Source of the DNA: Pandoraea terrae
Lineage (GTDB): Bacteria > Pseudomonadota > Gammaproteobacteria > Burkholderiales > Burkholderiaceae
Direction of reading: 5' to 3'
Assembly: GCF_902459695.1 (NCBI RefSeq)
Contig: NZ_CABPRZ010000011.1
Span: forward strand, 120,790 to 184,789
Length of the DNA: 64,000 bases
Shown here: piece after piece, positions 41,573 through 48,866 of the stretch
Numbering within the stretch: position 1 is the stretch's first letter
Layout: the number at the start of each line of letters is the position of its first letter
The notes under the pieces: model-generated
What the model was told of the DNA's origin: nothing
The model's database searches: none
Seen by the model: only the letters and a program-made list of their open reading frames with translations
Translations under genes and position numbers: made by a program

Positions 41573-42401
41573 GCTCGTACTGGATCAAGCGGAGGGGCTG
41601 CGTCGTCTGGTGGCGCGCCATGCCACGCGCATTGTCGCGGTGGTCGGGAGCGTGCCTGAAGCGGGTCAGACGAGTGTCGCTCTCAATCTGGCTGGCGCGC
41701 TGGCCCATCAGGGGCAGGATGTGCTGTTGGTCGACGAAAGCGGGCATGGCGCGCCGGCGCTCGGTTTACCGGTGCGTGGCGACATGAATGACGTGCTGGC
41801 CGGCCGTTGCTCGGCCGAGCGGGTGCGCGTGCCCACGCGCGACGGGTTTGCGTTGATGCCCGTGGCGCATCGCCATCCGGAGCGGATCGACGCGGGGCGC
41901 GTCATGCCGTTCATCACCGCGGGCGAGCCGGACGTGGTGGTGCTCGACTGTCATCACAGTGATGCGGTGCTGAGCCCGCTCGCGGCGCATGCGCATGACG
42001 TGCTCGTGGTCTTGGGGCCGTCGCCGGCCGCGATCACGGGGGCGTATTCATGGATCAAGCGGGCGCACTACGAATATGCGCTTGCGCAATTCCGCATCCT
42101 GGTCAATCGCGCGGAGGATATCGATGCGCGGGCTGTCTGCCGCAATCTGGCGAGCACGGCGAGCCGCTATTTGGCAGTCTCGCTCGAGTTGGCCGGCCAC
42201 GTGCCTGCGGACAAGCAAGCGATCCGGGCACGGCAACTGACCCGCACGGTGGTCGAGGCATTTCCGATGACGCCGGCGGCGGTGGCATATCGTCAGTTGG
42301 CAGCGCAGGTGATGCATTGGCCATTGCCGGCGCGCGAAGCCTTGCCGGCGGCGGCACTGGGCGATCGCGCGAGCGCGAGCGCCCAGGCACAACCGGCCTG
42401 A
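41565..42401 (+). CDS. flhG: FlhG/FleN-like flagellar number regulator with a degenerate Walker A
   Basis: This 278-residue MinD/ParA-fold protein follows flhF, as FlhG does. The N-terminus has the DQAEGLRRL motif (residues 7-15) that activates FlhF. The nucleotide loop, however, reads GSVPEAGQTS (residues 28-37) in place of KGGxGKT, so both lysines are missing. The Walker-B-like segments (DVLLVDES, VVVLDC) are also weak. It may regulate FlhF without ATP hydrolysis. The likely start is a TTG at 41565 overlapping flhF; the frame is open from 41502. The alanine-rich tail is variable. Confidence 0.85.
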   Translation: MVKLVLDQAEGLRRLVARHATRIVAVVGSVPEAGQTSVALNLAGALAHQGQDVLLVDESGHGAPALGLPVRGDMNDVLAGRCSAERVRVPTRDGFALMPVAHRHPERIDAGRVMPFITAGEPDVVVLDCHHSDAVLSPLAAHAHDVLVVLGPSPAAITGAYSWIKRAHYEYALAQFRILVNRAEDIDARAVCRNLASTASRYLAVSLELAGHVPADKQAIRARQLTRTVVEAFPMTPAAVAYRQLAAQVMHWPLPAREALPAAALGDRASASAQAQPA

Positions 42402-42420
42402 AGGAAGAGGCGGAGGATTT

Positions 42421-43146
42421 ATGTATACCGCGCGCGGCAAAACCGACACCAACGACACCCTGACGCAGTACGCGCCGCTCGTACGACGACTGGCGCTGCA
42501 GCTGATGGCCAAGTTGCCGGCCAGTGTCGAGCTCGAGGATCTCGTGCAGGCCGGCATGCTCGGACTGCTCGACGCCGCCAATCGATACCAGGAAACGCAG
42601 GGCGCGCAATTCGAGACGTACGCGAGCCAGCGGATTCGCGGGGCGATGCTGGACGAACTGCGCGAACTGGACTGGGCCTCGCGCGGCATTCGCAAGACAG
42701 CGCGCCAGATCGAGAAGGCGGTGCAGAAGCTGGAGCAGCGGCTCGGGCGTGGACCGTCGGAAAGCGAGATCGCGGGCGAGATGTCCGTGGGGCTGGTGGA
42801 GTATCAGCAGATGCTGCAGGAAGTGCATGGCTGCCAGCTGATCTACTACGAAGACTTCGAATCCGCGGATGAAGAACCGTTCATCGACCGCATTTGTGCG
42901 GACCCGGGCGCGGATCCATTGACGACGCTGCTTGACGAAGGGCTGCGCCACGGCGTGGTCGACGCGATCGAGCGGCTGCCGGATCGCGAGAAGCTTTTGA
43001 TGAGCCTGTATTACGAGCAGGGGTTGAACCTGCGCGAAATCGGCGCGGTGCTCGAAGTCAGCGAGTCCCGCGTGTGCCAGCTGCATAGCCAGGCCATCTC
43101 CCGCCTGCGCGCCACGCTGCGTGAGCGGGCTTGGACGGGGGCTTGA
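42421..43146 (+). CDS. fliA: Flagellar sigma factor FliA (sigma-28)
   Basis: FliA directs RNA polymerase to class 3 flagellar promoters. The 241-residue product has region 2 with LVQAGMLGLLDAANRY and FETYASQRIRGAMLDELRELDW, region 3 and region 4 with the helix-turn-helix LREIGAVLEVSESRVCQLHSQAI. It is complete, with a good GGAGGA ribosome site. It should be held by FlgM (46484-46813) until the hook is finished. The gene is last in the flhBAFG-fliA unit; the island begins right after it. Confidence 0.97.
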   Translation: MYTARGKTDTNDTLTQYAPLVRRLALQLMAKLPASVELEDLVQAGMLGLLDAANRYQETQGAQFETYASQRIRGAMLDELRELDWASRGIRKTARQIEKAVQKLEQRLGRGPSESEIAGEMSVGLVEYQQMLQEVHGCQLIYYEDFESADEEPFIDRICADPGADPLTTLLDEGLRHGVVDAIERLPDREKLLMSLYYEQGLNLREIGAVLEVSESRVCQLHSQAISRLRATLRERAWTGA

Positions 43147-43170
43147 GGACGCATGCTTGGAAACGCGGCA

Positions 43171-43407
43171 TCACAGTGGCTCGCGTTCCGACTGCTCCTG
43201 ATCGCTACGCCCGTCAGACATGAAGTCCGGATCAAATCTGGCAAATTTCTTCAGAACGCCTCGCAACGGCCTTCTTAACGGGTGAATGCGTAATTCGTCC
43301 CCAACTCGCTCGATCTCAAGTTCCACATCGGTTGTTTCATAGGCCAAGTCCGCAGGAATTTGGAGGGCTTGAGAATTGCCGTTGCGGAACAGTCTTGTGC
43401 GGTGCAT
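43171..43407 (-). CDS. Orphan VapB/AbrB-type antitoxin-like protein
   Basis: This 78-residue protein opens with the swapped-hairpin AbrB motif seen in VapB antitoxins (LFRNGNSQALQIPADLAY, then VELEIERVGDELRIHPL). Such antitoxins bind DNA and neutralise a PIN-domain RNase, VapC. A vapC gene should follow immediately on the minus strand, but only 24 bases remain before the fliA stop, so the toxin is missing. The protein may be a leftover, or a free-standing regulator of the island. It lies 28 bases behind the TonB-like gene. Confidence 0.8.
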   Translation of the reverse strand: MHRTRLFRNGNSQALQIPADLAYETTDVELEIERVGDELRIHPLRRPLRGVLKKFARFDPDFMSDGRSDQEQSEREPL

Positions 43408-43435
43408 GTCATTTCACTCAGTCAGAATAAGTTGG

Positions 43436-44269
43436 CTAACACTTGTACGGCATCAATGCGGTATTGGACTTGTTGAATGGATCAATACTCAATTGCCGAT
43501 TCGGGATCTTCACGCAATAGTTCCTGCTGCCGGTAGAGAATCGTTCTACACGTGTTCCATCGGACAGCGTCTGGCTATCTACTAGCATTGGCGGAGAACT
43601 GCCGGCGCCCAATGCGCTTTCAAAAGCCTTGGCGATTGACGCGGATACGTTTGCACCCGAGCCTTGTTGAAAGTCGTATCCTCCGCCCTTTCCTGACGCT
43701 GCGGCAACCGCGTTTTCAGCGGTGGAATTGGCTTTGCCGCGTGCGCCGATGACGCCCGCCGTGACGGTAGATCGCCATTCCAACAAATCCGCTCCGGCGT
43801 TCGGTCCATCCGACCCGCGATTTTCGGAATTCGCAGAGCTTGCATCTCCCGAAATGCTCGGTGACGACGTGCGATTGGAGGGGAGTGGACTCAACCGGCT
43901 TGCTTTCCGACCGCTTGACGACCGTTGCTCAAGCGCGCGAGGCCCAAAAGATGGCGCGGTGCTCACGTGCGAATTTCCCGGCACTTCGCGCTCTTTCAGC
44001 GTTTCAATGGATCGCAGATGATCGGGGCCAGCATTCTCGTTCACCAAAATGCTGACCCGAATGGATCCCTCCATTGTCGGATCTTTCGAGTGCACCGGGA
44101 TTCCCCGGTGCAATGCGCAAAAAATCGCGGCGTGCATCGCCAATACGACCAGCAGCGGAATCAGTTTTGACGCCCGCGTCCGGTCGACCTTTGAGCGCAA
44201 AGTGTCATTACGCTTCGGCGGCCTTCGCGTTTGCATTGGAGGCCGCATTGAAGCAATCATCTGTCGCAT
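43436..44269 (-). CDS. TonB-like single-span protein with a Cys-containing C-terminus
   Basis: This 277-residue protein has a short basic cytoplasmic N-terminus and one membrane span at about residues 35-54 (LIPLLVVLAMHAAIF). A long Ser/Gly/Ala-rich, probably unstructured periplasmic stretch follows, then a small C-terminal domain (about 225-277) with two cysteines, Cys252 and Cys277, that could form a disulfide. The layout is that of TonB-family proteins, but no TonB C-terminal motif is recognisable. It is 22 bases behind the small peptide gene. No clear ribosome site is present; the AAGGAG at the end of the peptide gene may couple translation. It could present, receive or be modified by the system's product. 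Confidence 0.65.
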   Translation of the reverse strand: MRQMIASMRPPMQTRRPPKRNDTLRSKVDRTRASKLIPLLVVLAMHAAIFCALHRGIPVHSKDPTMEGSIRVSILVNENAGPDHLRSIETLKEREVPGNSHVSTAPSFGPRALEQRSSSGRKASRLSPLPSNRTSSPSISGDASSANSENRGSDGPNAGADLLEWRSTVTAGVIGARGKANSTAENAVAAASGKGGGYDFQQGSGANVSASIAKAFESALGAGSSPPMLVDSQTLSDGTRVERFSTGSRNYCVKIPNRQLSIDPFNKSNTALMPYKC

Positions 44270-44291
44270 CGTTCAGTAACGTGCGGCAAAT

Positions 44292-44495
44292 TCACTCCTT
44301 CTTGAACAAGTAGGTATGTGCATTGCCGATCCAATAGAAGTTGCTACTGGTGGTTCGGCTTCGATCAAGGGCGATACTCTCCGGAATCTGGTCTCCGGCA
44401 CGGAACTCACTCCGTGCTGTATCGCTGAATGCATCTAGTAGCGCATTACTCCAAATTCCTCGGCTGTGTAGTCCTGTCGCTATTTCCTTCGGCAT
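44292..44495 (-). CDS. Candidate precursor peptide for the radical SAM enzyme
   Basis: This short gene encodes 67 residues from the ATG at 44495, which has GAGAGGTG upstream (a GTG at 44501 is a weaker alternative). It starts 15 bases behind the radical SAM gene. The first 50 residues are polar and helical in character, like a leader. The C-terminus is rich in aromatic residues, NFYWIGNAHTYLFKKE, with Phe53, Tyr54, Trp55, Asn58, Tyr62 and Phe64. That is a plausible core for side-chain cross-linking. A second Trp-Ser-Asn occurs at residues 15-17. No double-glycine cleavage site or homologue is recognised, so the assignment depends on context. Confidence 0.6.
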   Translation of the reverse strand: MPKEIATGLHSRGIWSNALLDAFSDTARSEFRAGDQIPESIALDRSRTTSSNFYWIGNAHTYLFKKE

Positions 44496-44510
44496 GTTCA
44501 CCTCTCTTCG

Positions 44511-45701
44511 TCAGATGGATTGAATGGGAATTACACGGAGGGCGCTTGAAATTTTTCGAGTTACCGGCAAGACGGACGGATCAAGGCCGTCCGATAGATG
44601 CCATGGATGGGGATGTCCGGCGTGGATACCCCTTTCGGCGAGCCTGCACTCAATGTGTTCATATATTCGGAAAAGCCCCGGGCAATAGAAGTCCCGAGTA
44701 TGAACACTTCCGTGGAACTTATACGCTCGCGATAAGCACCCACCGTGGCACACATGCTGCCACTTGCACTTGGCGCACTGCGCGTCAACGTCGCGGGCGC
44801 GGAATTCCCGCCCTCTTTGACCATCTAAAATTCCACCGATTGAATTTTCGTCGATGTTACCCAGTCGAGCAGCCAGGTTTCCGGAGAGTGACGCGCAGGA
44901 ATAAACATCGCCGACTGGGTCGACCGATAGATTGAAGTTGGCGCAATTCGCCATGCTGATGCAATCGGCGGGCTTGCCATACAGAATTGCTCGAGTCTTA
45001 AGCACAAAATCCTGGCAGTACGTATACGCGGCCCGCGATTCAAACCATCGGTCGTACATTCGTATCCACGCATCCGCATATTCGTCTGCATTAATGCCAA
45101 GATCTTGATATCTATCTCGAGCCGCCCCTGACATCGTCATCGGTATTACGTTGAATCCGAGTTCATGTGAAACCAGGAAATCGTATATCTCTTCGACACG
45201 ATGAATATTGGCCTTACTCAACACGAGACATATTCCCACTGGGAAGCCACCGAGCTTCAGTAACTCGATCGACGACATGACTTTGTCGAACGTTCCGATT
45301 CCGGCACGCGTAACCCGATATGTATCGTTGATTTCTTGCGGACCATCTAGAGACAAACTTATTTTGAAGTCATGTCGCTTGAGGAAGCGAATCCATTTCT
45401 TGTTCAGAAGCGTCCCGTTGGTTTGCAGGTGATTCGTTACTGTTGCACGGGGGTCGCATTCCGATTGGTATTGGATGGCACGCGCGAAGAAATCGATGCC
45501 AGCGACGGTAGGCTCTCCTCCGTGCCAGATGAAGTCAATATCCTTCACAACGGGTGTTGCATTGGCATAGTCGATCGTCTTGGCGATGACATTTCTTAGC
45601 GTCGCATCGCTCATGATCGGCTTTCTTACATCATCGTTGTAGCAATACTCGCAGGCGAGATTGCAGATATGCGTTGGCTTTACGACGTTGACTAAGCGCA
45701 T
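44511..45701 (-). CDS. Radical SAM/SPASM-domain peptide maturase-type enzyme
   Basis: This 396-residue enzyme has the radical SAM cluster motif CNLACEYC (Cys13, Cys17, Cys20), the SAM-binding HGGEP at residues 60-64 and a complete C-terminal SPASM domain. The SPASM cysteines follow the consensus exactly: Cys253-x10-Gly-x4-Cys269, then Cys309-x2-Cys312-x5-Cys318-x3-Cys322 and Cys340, so two auxiliary 4Fe-4S clusters are likely. This layout is shared by anaerobic sulfatase maturases and RiPP-modifying enzymes. With no sulfatase gene present but a small peptide gene 15 bases downstream, peptide modification is the better reading. A strong GGAAGGAGG ribosome site precedes the ATG. Local G+C is much lower than in flagellar genes. 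Confidence 0.88.
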   Translation of the reverse strand: MRLVNVVKPTHICNLACEYCYNDDVRKPIMSDATLRNVIAKTIDYANATPVVKDIDFIWHGGEPTVAGIDFFARAIQYQSECDPRATVTNHLQTNGTLLNKKWIRFLKRHDFKISLSLDGPQEINDTYRVTRAGIGTFDKVMSSIELLKLGGFPVGICLVLSKANIHRVEEIYDFLVSHELGFNVIPMTMSGAARDRYQDLGINADEYADAWIRMYDRWFESRAAYTYCQDFVLKTRAILYGKPADCISMANCANFNLSVDPVGDVYSCASLSGNLAARLGNIDENSIGGILDGQRGREFRARDVDAQCAKCKWQHVCHGGCLSRAYKFHGSVHTRDFYCPGLFRIYEHIECRLAERGIHAGHPHPWHLSDGLDPSVLPVTRKISSALRVIPIQSI

Positions 45702-45763
45702 CGTCCCCTCCTTCCAATGGTGTACACAAGCAGGCTTGCGTCATGTCGGGGGGGCACAATTGA

Positions 45764-46009
45764 CTCACGCTTTGTTGCAGTTGTGAGGATAAGCGACTGT
45801 CCGCGAATGAGGAGTGGGATGTTTCCGAATGCGTCCAGGACATGATCGCCGACGGCGAGCCGATCCCCGATCCGCTTGCGGAGCGCCGGTACAGCGGTGA
45901 ATTTCGGATAAGGATCCCGCCGGCGTTGCATCGCGCATTGGCGACCCAGGCGGCAGAGCAAGGGGTCAGCCTGAATCGGCTGGCCAGCGCAAAACTGGCG
46001 ATGTGCTGA
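45764..46009 (+). pseudogene. 5'-truncated HicB-family antitoxin remnant
   Basis: The open frame ending with TGA at 46009 decodes to a segment with SECVQDMIADGEPIPDPL and then YSGEFRIRIPPALHRALATQ, AEQGVSLNRLASAKLA. This is the hinge and C-terminal ribbon-helix-helix of a HicB antitoxin. The N-terminal RNase-H-like half is absent; the frame hits a stop at 45761-45763, and the radical SAM promoter region overlaps it. An internal ATG at 45842 could still give a 55-residue DNA-binding piece. No hicA toxin is visible. The fragment marks the flgN-side edge of the island. Confidence 0.75.
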
Positions 46010-46031
46010 AATCGGGTGCGCCTGACGGCGC

Positions 46032-46487
46032 TTACGCCGTCACGCTTCCGCCGCTCGAGCGCGGCGCGGTGCGGCCGTCGGGGCCGTAAAGGGGCGCCGA
46101 CTCTGCCGGGCCGTAGAGCACGTTCAATGCTTGCTGCGTATACGTCAGCCGCGTGCGGATCAGCACGCCATTCGTCTCGTTGGCGTGCTTCGCGTCGGCG
46201 GCGGCGGCCAACAGCGCCTGCCATGCCCTGGCCAACTGCGCATCGGCCGCCTGCATGGCCGCAACGTCCGGCTGCATCGTGTCGTAACCCAGCGCCTGCA
46301 AGCCCGCGTCGCGTTCGCGGCCCAGTTCGGCCAGTTTCGCTACCGCCTGCGTCTTGCGCTCCGTCAGTTCCGGCAGCGCGTCGAGCGCGCCGCTGACCAA
46401 TGCCTGCTGCTCCTCGGCCAGCAACGCGCCGAACGCCACAATGGCGGCGGTTTCGGCGGCGAGGGCGGTCAGCAGGCTTTGCGTCAT
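46032..46487 (-). CDS. flgN: Flagellar FlgK/FlgL export chaperone FlgN
   Basis: FlgN keeps the hook-associated proteins FlgK and FlgL soluble and delivers them to the export gate. The 151-residue protein is almost wholly helical, with an early LLAEEQQALVSGALDALPELTERKT-type helix (split over residues 24-48) and conserved LIRTRLTYTQQALNVLYG at the end. The C-terminal 20 residues are disordered. It is downstream of flgM, overlapping it by four bases, and is the last gene of the flgA-flgM-flgN side. Confidence 0.93.
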   Translation of the reverse strand: MTQSLLTALAAETAAIVAFGALLAEEQQALVSGALDALPELTERKTQAVAKLAELGRERDAGLQALGYDTMQPDVAAMQAADAQLARAWQALLAAAADAKHANETNGVLIRTRLTYTQQALNVLYGPAESAPLYGPDGRTAPRSSGGSVTA

Positions 46488-46813
46488 GACGATTTCTGCG
46501 TGGACAACAGTTCGCGGGCCGTGTCGATCAGGCCGCTCGCGATCTTGTCCGGATTGATGGACAGACGACCTTCGGCGATCGCCTGCTTGATTTCGGCCAC
46601 GCGCGCCACGTCAATGTCGGCTGAGCCGGACTGCGCCAGCGCCTTCTGCAAATCGCGCATCTGCGACGCCAACGGGCTCGCGCTCAGTTCCGTCGCGGAC
46701 GGCTGATTCGCTGGCGCATTCCCGGCAGCGCCACCGGCAGCACCGGTCCGCTCGGTCGCCGCCTTGGCCGTGCCGAGCCCGGTCAACGGATTGACGGGTG
46801 GTTCGATTTTCAT
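46484..46813 (-). CDS. flgM: Anti-sigma-28 factor FlgM
   Basis: FlgM binds FliA and is exported once the hook is complete, freeing FliA. The product has 109 residues from the ATG at 46813 (MKIEPPVNPL), behind GGGGA. The N-terminal half is Ala/Gly-rich and disordered; the sigma-binding helices are in the second half, with DIDVARVAEIKQAIAEGRLS and PDKIASGLIDTARELL matching the family. A sigma-28 promoter lies directly upstream. Confidence 0.95.
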   Translation of the reverse strand: MKIEPPVNPLTGLGTAKAATERTGAAGGAAGNAPANQPSATELSASPLASQMRDLQKALAQSGSADIDVARVAEIKQAIAEGRLSINPDKIASGLIDTARELLSTQKSS

Positions 46814-46838
46814 GTGCATTCCCCAGAAACCTGCCTGT

Positions 46839-46865
46839 GTAACGGCATTATCCGCCATAACTTTA
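46839..46865 (-). promoter_or_regulatory. Sigma-28 promoter of flgMN
   Basis: On the minus strand TAAAGTTA (46865-46858), an 11-base spacer and GCCGTTAC (46846-46839) match the sigma-28 consensus at 7 of 8 and 6 of 8 positions. The site is 26 bases before the flgM start. This agrees with the class 3 expression of flgMN known in enteric bacteria, which gives FliA-FlgM feedback. Confidence 0.72.
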
Positions 46866-46928
46866 GTGCCGTCCCAGGCGTTTCAACCGGGGCCTACTGC
46901 CTTAATTTCAATAAAAGCAAGGACTTAC

Positions 46929-47771
46929 TTACAGCGCAACCTCGACTTCCACGGCGCCTTGCTTGCCGCTTCTCACCGTGCCGCTGACCACCTGACCCGA
47001 ACGCATGCGTACCTGGACCGAATCGCCCGCGCTCGCACGGCTCAAGACCTGCCCTTCCGTGCTGACCTCGAAGCTCGCACCCTTTGCGATCACGCGGACC
47101 ATCTGCCCTTGCTGCACGGCGATTGCGCTGCGCAACAAGTCCTGACGGATCGGCAGGCCCGCCGTGATCCGGTTGACGGCCACCGCCCCCACGATCTGGC
47201 CGGCATCGGTCGCCACCGCACGCGGCAGCACCGTCAGGTCGCCCTGACGCGGGCTCAGGTCGGTCGGCCCGATGGTGTCGCCCGGATTGATCTGTCGCGC
47301 CGCGACGAAATACGTCGCCATCACGTTCACGCGCGCTTGCAGGTAAAGCGTCCAGGCGCGCTCGCCTACACAGCGCACGCCGACCGTCGTGGTGCCCCAC
47401 AGGCGAGCACCCGGCGGCAGGAACGGTTCCAGGGCGCCGCACGCGGGCATTTTTTCGGAAACGACCTCGCCGACGGTGATCGTCACCTTGCCGGGCAGGC
47501 CGGTCGTCTGCTCGCGCAGGAAGCGCTCGGCCGTCTGACGGACGGTATCGACATTCTGATAGGCCGATGTTGGCGCGGCAACCGGGGCCACGGCCGGCTG
47601 GGGAGCAACGCCCGCCGCGTTCACGATGGCCACCTGTGGGGCAGCGAACGTATGCGTGACGGCAAACAGGCAAAGGCACGCCATGCCGCGCCGGATCGCG
47701 CGCGCGTGGGGACGCCCACCGGCCTTGCCTGAGGCAAGCGGCGTGGGCGTCTTCGAAATCGTGCCTGCCAT
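46929..47771 (-). CDS. flgA: Flagellar P-ring assembly chaperone FlgA
   Basis: FlgA is a periplasmic chaperone for P-ring formation by FlgI. The 280-residue protein has a secretory signal (about residues 22-42, MACLCLFAVTHTFA then cut before APQV), an N-terminal domain and a C-terminal SAF domain with VAARQINPGDTIGPTDL near residue 160, and the end motif VRMRSGQVVSGTV. The ATG at 47771 has GGAGAAGG upstream; the frame is open to 47870. It is divergent from flgB. Confidence 0.94.
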   Translation of the reverse strand: MAGTISKTPTPLASGKAGGRPHARAIRRGMACLCLFAVTHTFAAPQVAIVNAAGVAPQPAVAPVAAPTSAYQNVDTVRQTAERFLREQTTGLPGKVTITVGEVVSEKMPACGALEPFLPPGARLWGTTTVGVRCVGERAWTLYLQARVNVMATYFVAARQINPGDTIGPTDLSPRQGDLTVLPRAVATDAGQIVGAVAVNRITAGLPIRQDLLRSAIAVQQGQMVRVIAKGASFEVSTEGQVLSRASAGDSVQVRMRSGQVVSGTVRSGKQGAVEVEVAL

Positions 47772-47996
47772 GACCCTTCTCCATGAAGCATCGCCGGTCT
47801 CCGGGGGGCACAGGCGACGCAACCCAATTCTGTCAGTGTCGCATTCTAGGGGCATCGATTGCAGTGCCAACGGTCGAAATGCAAGGCAAACCCCTGCCTA
47901 TTCGCGCAATTGAATTGACGGCGTGCAGCATACGATGCAACGCATGCTAAAAGGTCCGTAATCCGACGGATCGGTCACGACGATGGAGGCGGGGCG
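47772..47996. promoter_or_regulatory. Divergent flgA/flgB control region
   Basis: This 225-base gap contains the starts of two diverging class 2 flagellar units. It includes an A+T-richer stretch at about 47840-47960 with TTGACG at 47917. I could not fix the matching -10 element, so the promoters are not placed exactly. FlhDC control is expected. Confidence 0.45.
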
Positions 47997-48434
47997 ATGG
48001 ACAAACTCGACGCGGCACTGCGGTTTTCCCAGCAGGCGCTATCCATGCGCGCCTATCGCCAGGAGATCATCTCGTCGAACATCGCCAACGCCGATACGCC
48101 CGGCTACAAGTCGCGTGACGTGGACTTCAACAGCGCGCTCACGCAAGCGGTCGAACGTGGCACCCAGCTTGCGCAGGCCAGCGAGTCAAGCGTATCGCTC
48201 GCGCGCACGTCTTCGCGCCACATCTCCGGGCGCGGCGTCACCACGGCGCCCCCCATGGGCGGGCCCGAATTGCTGTACCGCGTGCCGAACCAGCAGAGCG
48301 TCGACGGCAATACCGTTGAACTCGACAGCGAACGCGTCAATTTTGCCGACAACGCCGTGCATTATGAAACCGGCCTGACGGTGCTTTCCGGCCAGATCAA
48401 GACGATGCTGGCGGCCATCACGAGCCAAGGGTAA
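47997..48434 (+). CDS. flgB: Flagellar proximal rod protein FlgB
   Basis: FlgB is a rod component. The 145-residue product has the N-terminal rod-protein motif [19 protein letters not shown] near residue 22 and the C-terminal pairing helix. GGAGG precedes the ATG. It is the first gene of the flgBCDEFGHIJ operon, 5 bases before flgC. Confidence 0.97.
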   Translation: MDKLDAALRFSQQALSMRAYRQEIISSNIANADTPGYKSRDVDFNSALTQAVERGTQLAQASESSVSLARTSSRHISGRGVTTAPPMGGPELLYRVPNQQSVDGNTVELDSERVNFADNAVHYETGLTVLSGQIKTMLAAITSQG

Positions 48435-48439
48435 GCCAG

Positions 48440-48844
48440 ATGCCACTTCTCAGTATTTTCGATGTCGCCGGCTCGGCCATGACTGCCCAGTCGCAACGCA
48501 TGAACGTCACCGCCAGCAACCTGGCCAACGCGGAATCGGTCACTGGGCCTGACGGCCAGCCGTACCGCGCCAAGCAGGTTGTGTTCCAGGTCAACCCGGT
48601 CGCCGGCGCGGATGTCGGCGGCGTACGCGTGGCCGGCGTGGTCAACGATCCTTCGCCGATGAAGACGATCTACGACCCGAAGAACCCGGCGGCCAACGCC
48701 AACGGGTACGTCACCATGCCCAACGTCAATCCGGTCGAGGAGATGGTCAACATGATCTCAGCGTCGCGGTCCTATCAAGCCAACGTCGAGGCGCTCAACA
48801 CGGCCAAGACGCTCATGCTCAAAACCTTGACAGTCGGCCAGTAA
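48440..48844 (+). CDS. flgC: Flagellar proximal rod protein FlgC
   Basis: This 134-residue rod subunit shows the N-terminal motif [23 protein letters not shown] and the C-terminal motif [21 protein letters not shown] that forms the paired helices. Its length is equal to that of E. coli FlgC (134). It is exported through the flagellar type III system without a cleavable signal. flgD follows after 22 bases. Confidence 0.98.
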   Translation: MPLLSIFDVAGSAMTAQSQRMNVTASNLANAESVTGPDGQPYRAKQVVFQVNPVAGADVGGVRVAGVVNDPSPMKTIYDPKNPAANANGYVTMPNVNPVEEMVNMISASRSYQANVEALNTAKTLMLKTLTVGQ

Positions 48845-48866
48845 GGCCGCGCGGAGCCCCTCACAG

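Noticed and set aside
45692..45961. An 89-codon minus-strand frame upstream of the radical SAM gene that could be a second precursor peptide
   Set aside because: It is antisense to the HicB remnant, overlaps the radical SAM start and has an Arg-rich composition typical of a shadow frame.
43147..46031. Transposase, integrase or att repeats bounding the island
   Set aside because: No such gene and no convincing direct repeat could be seen at either end; the mode of entry stays open.
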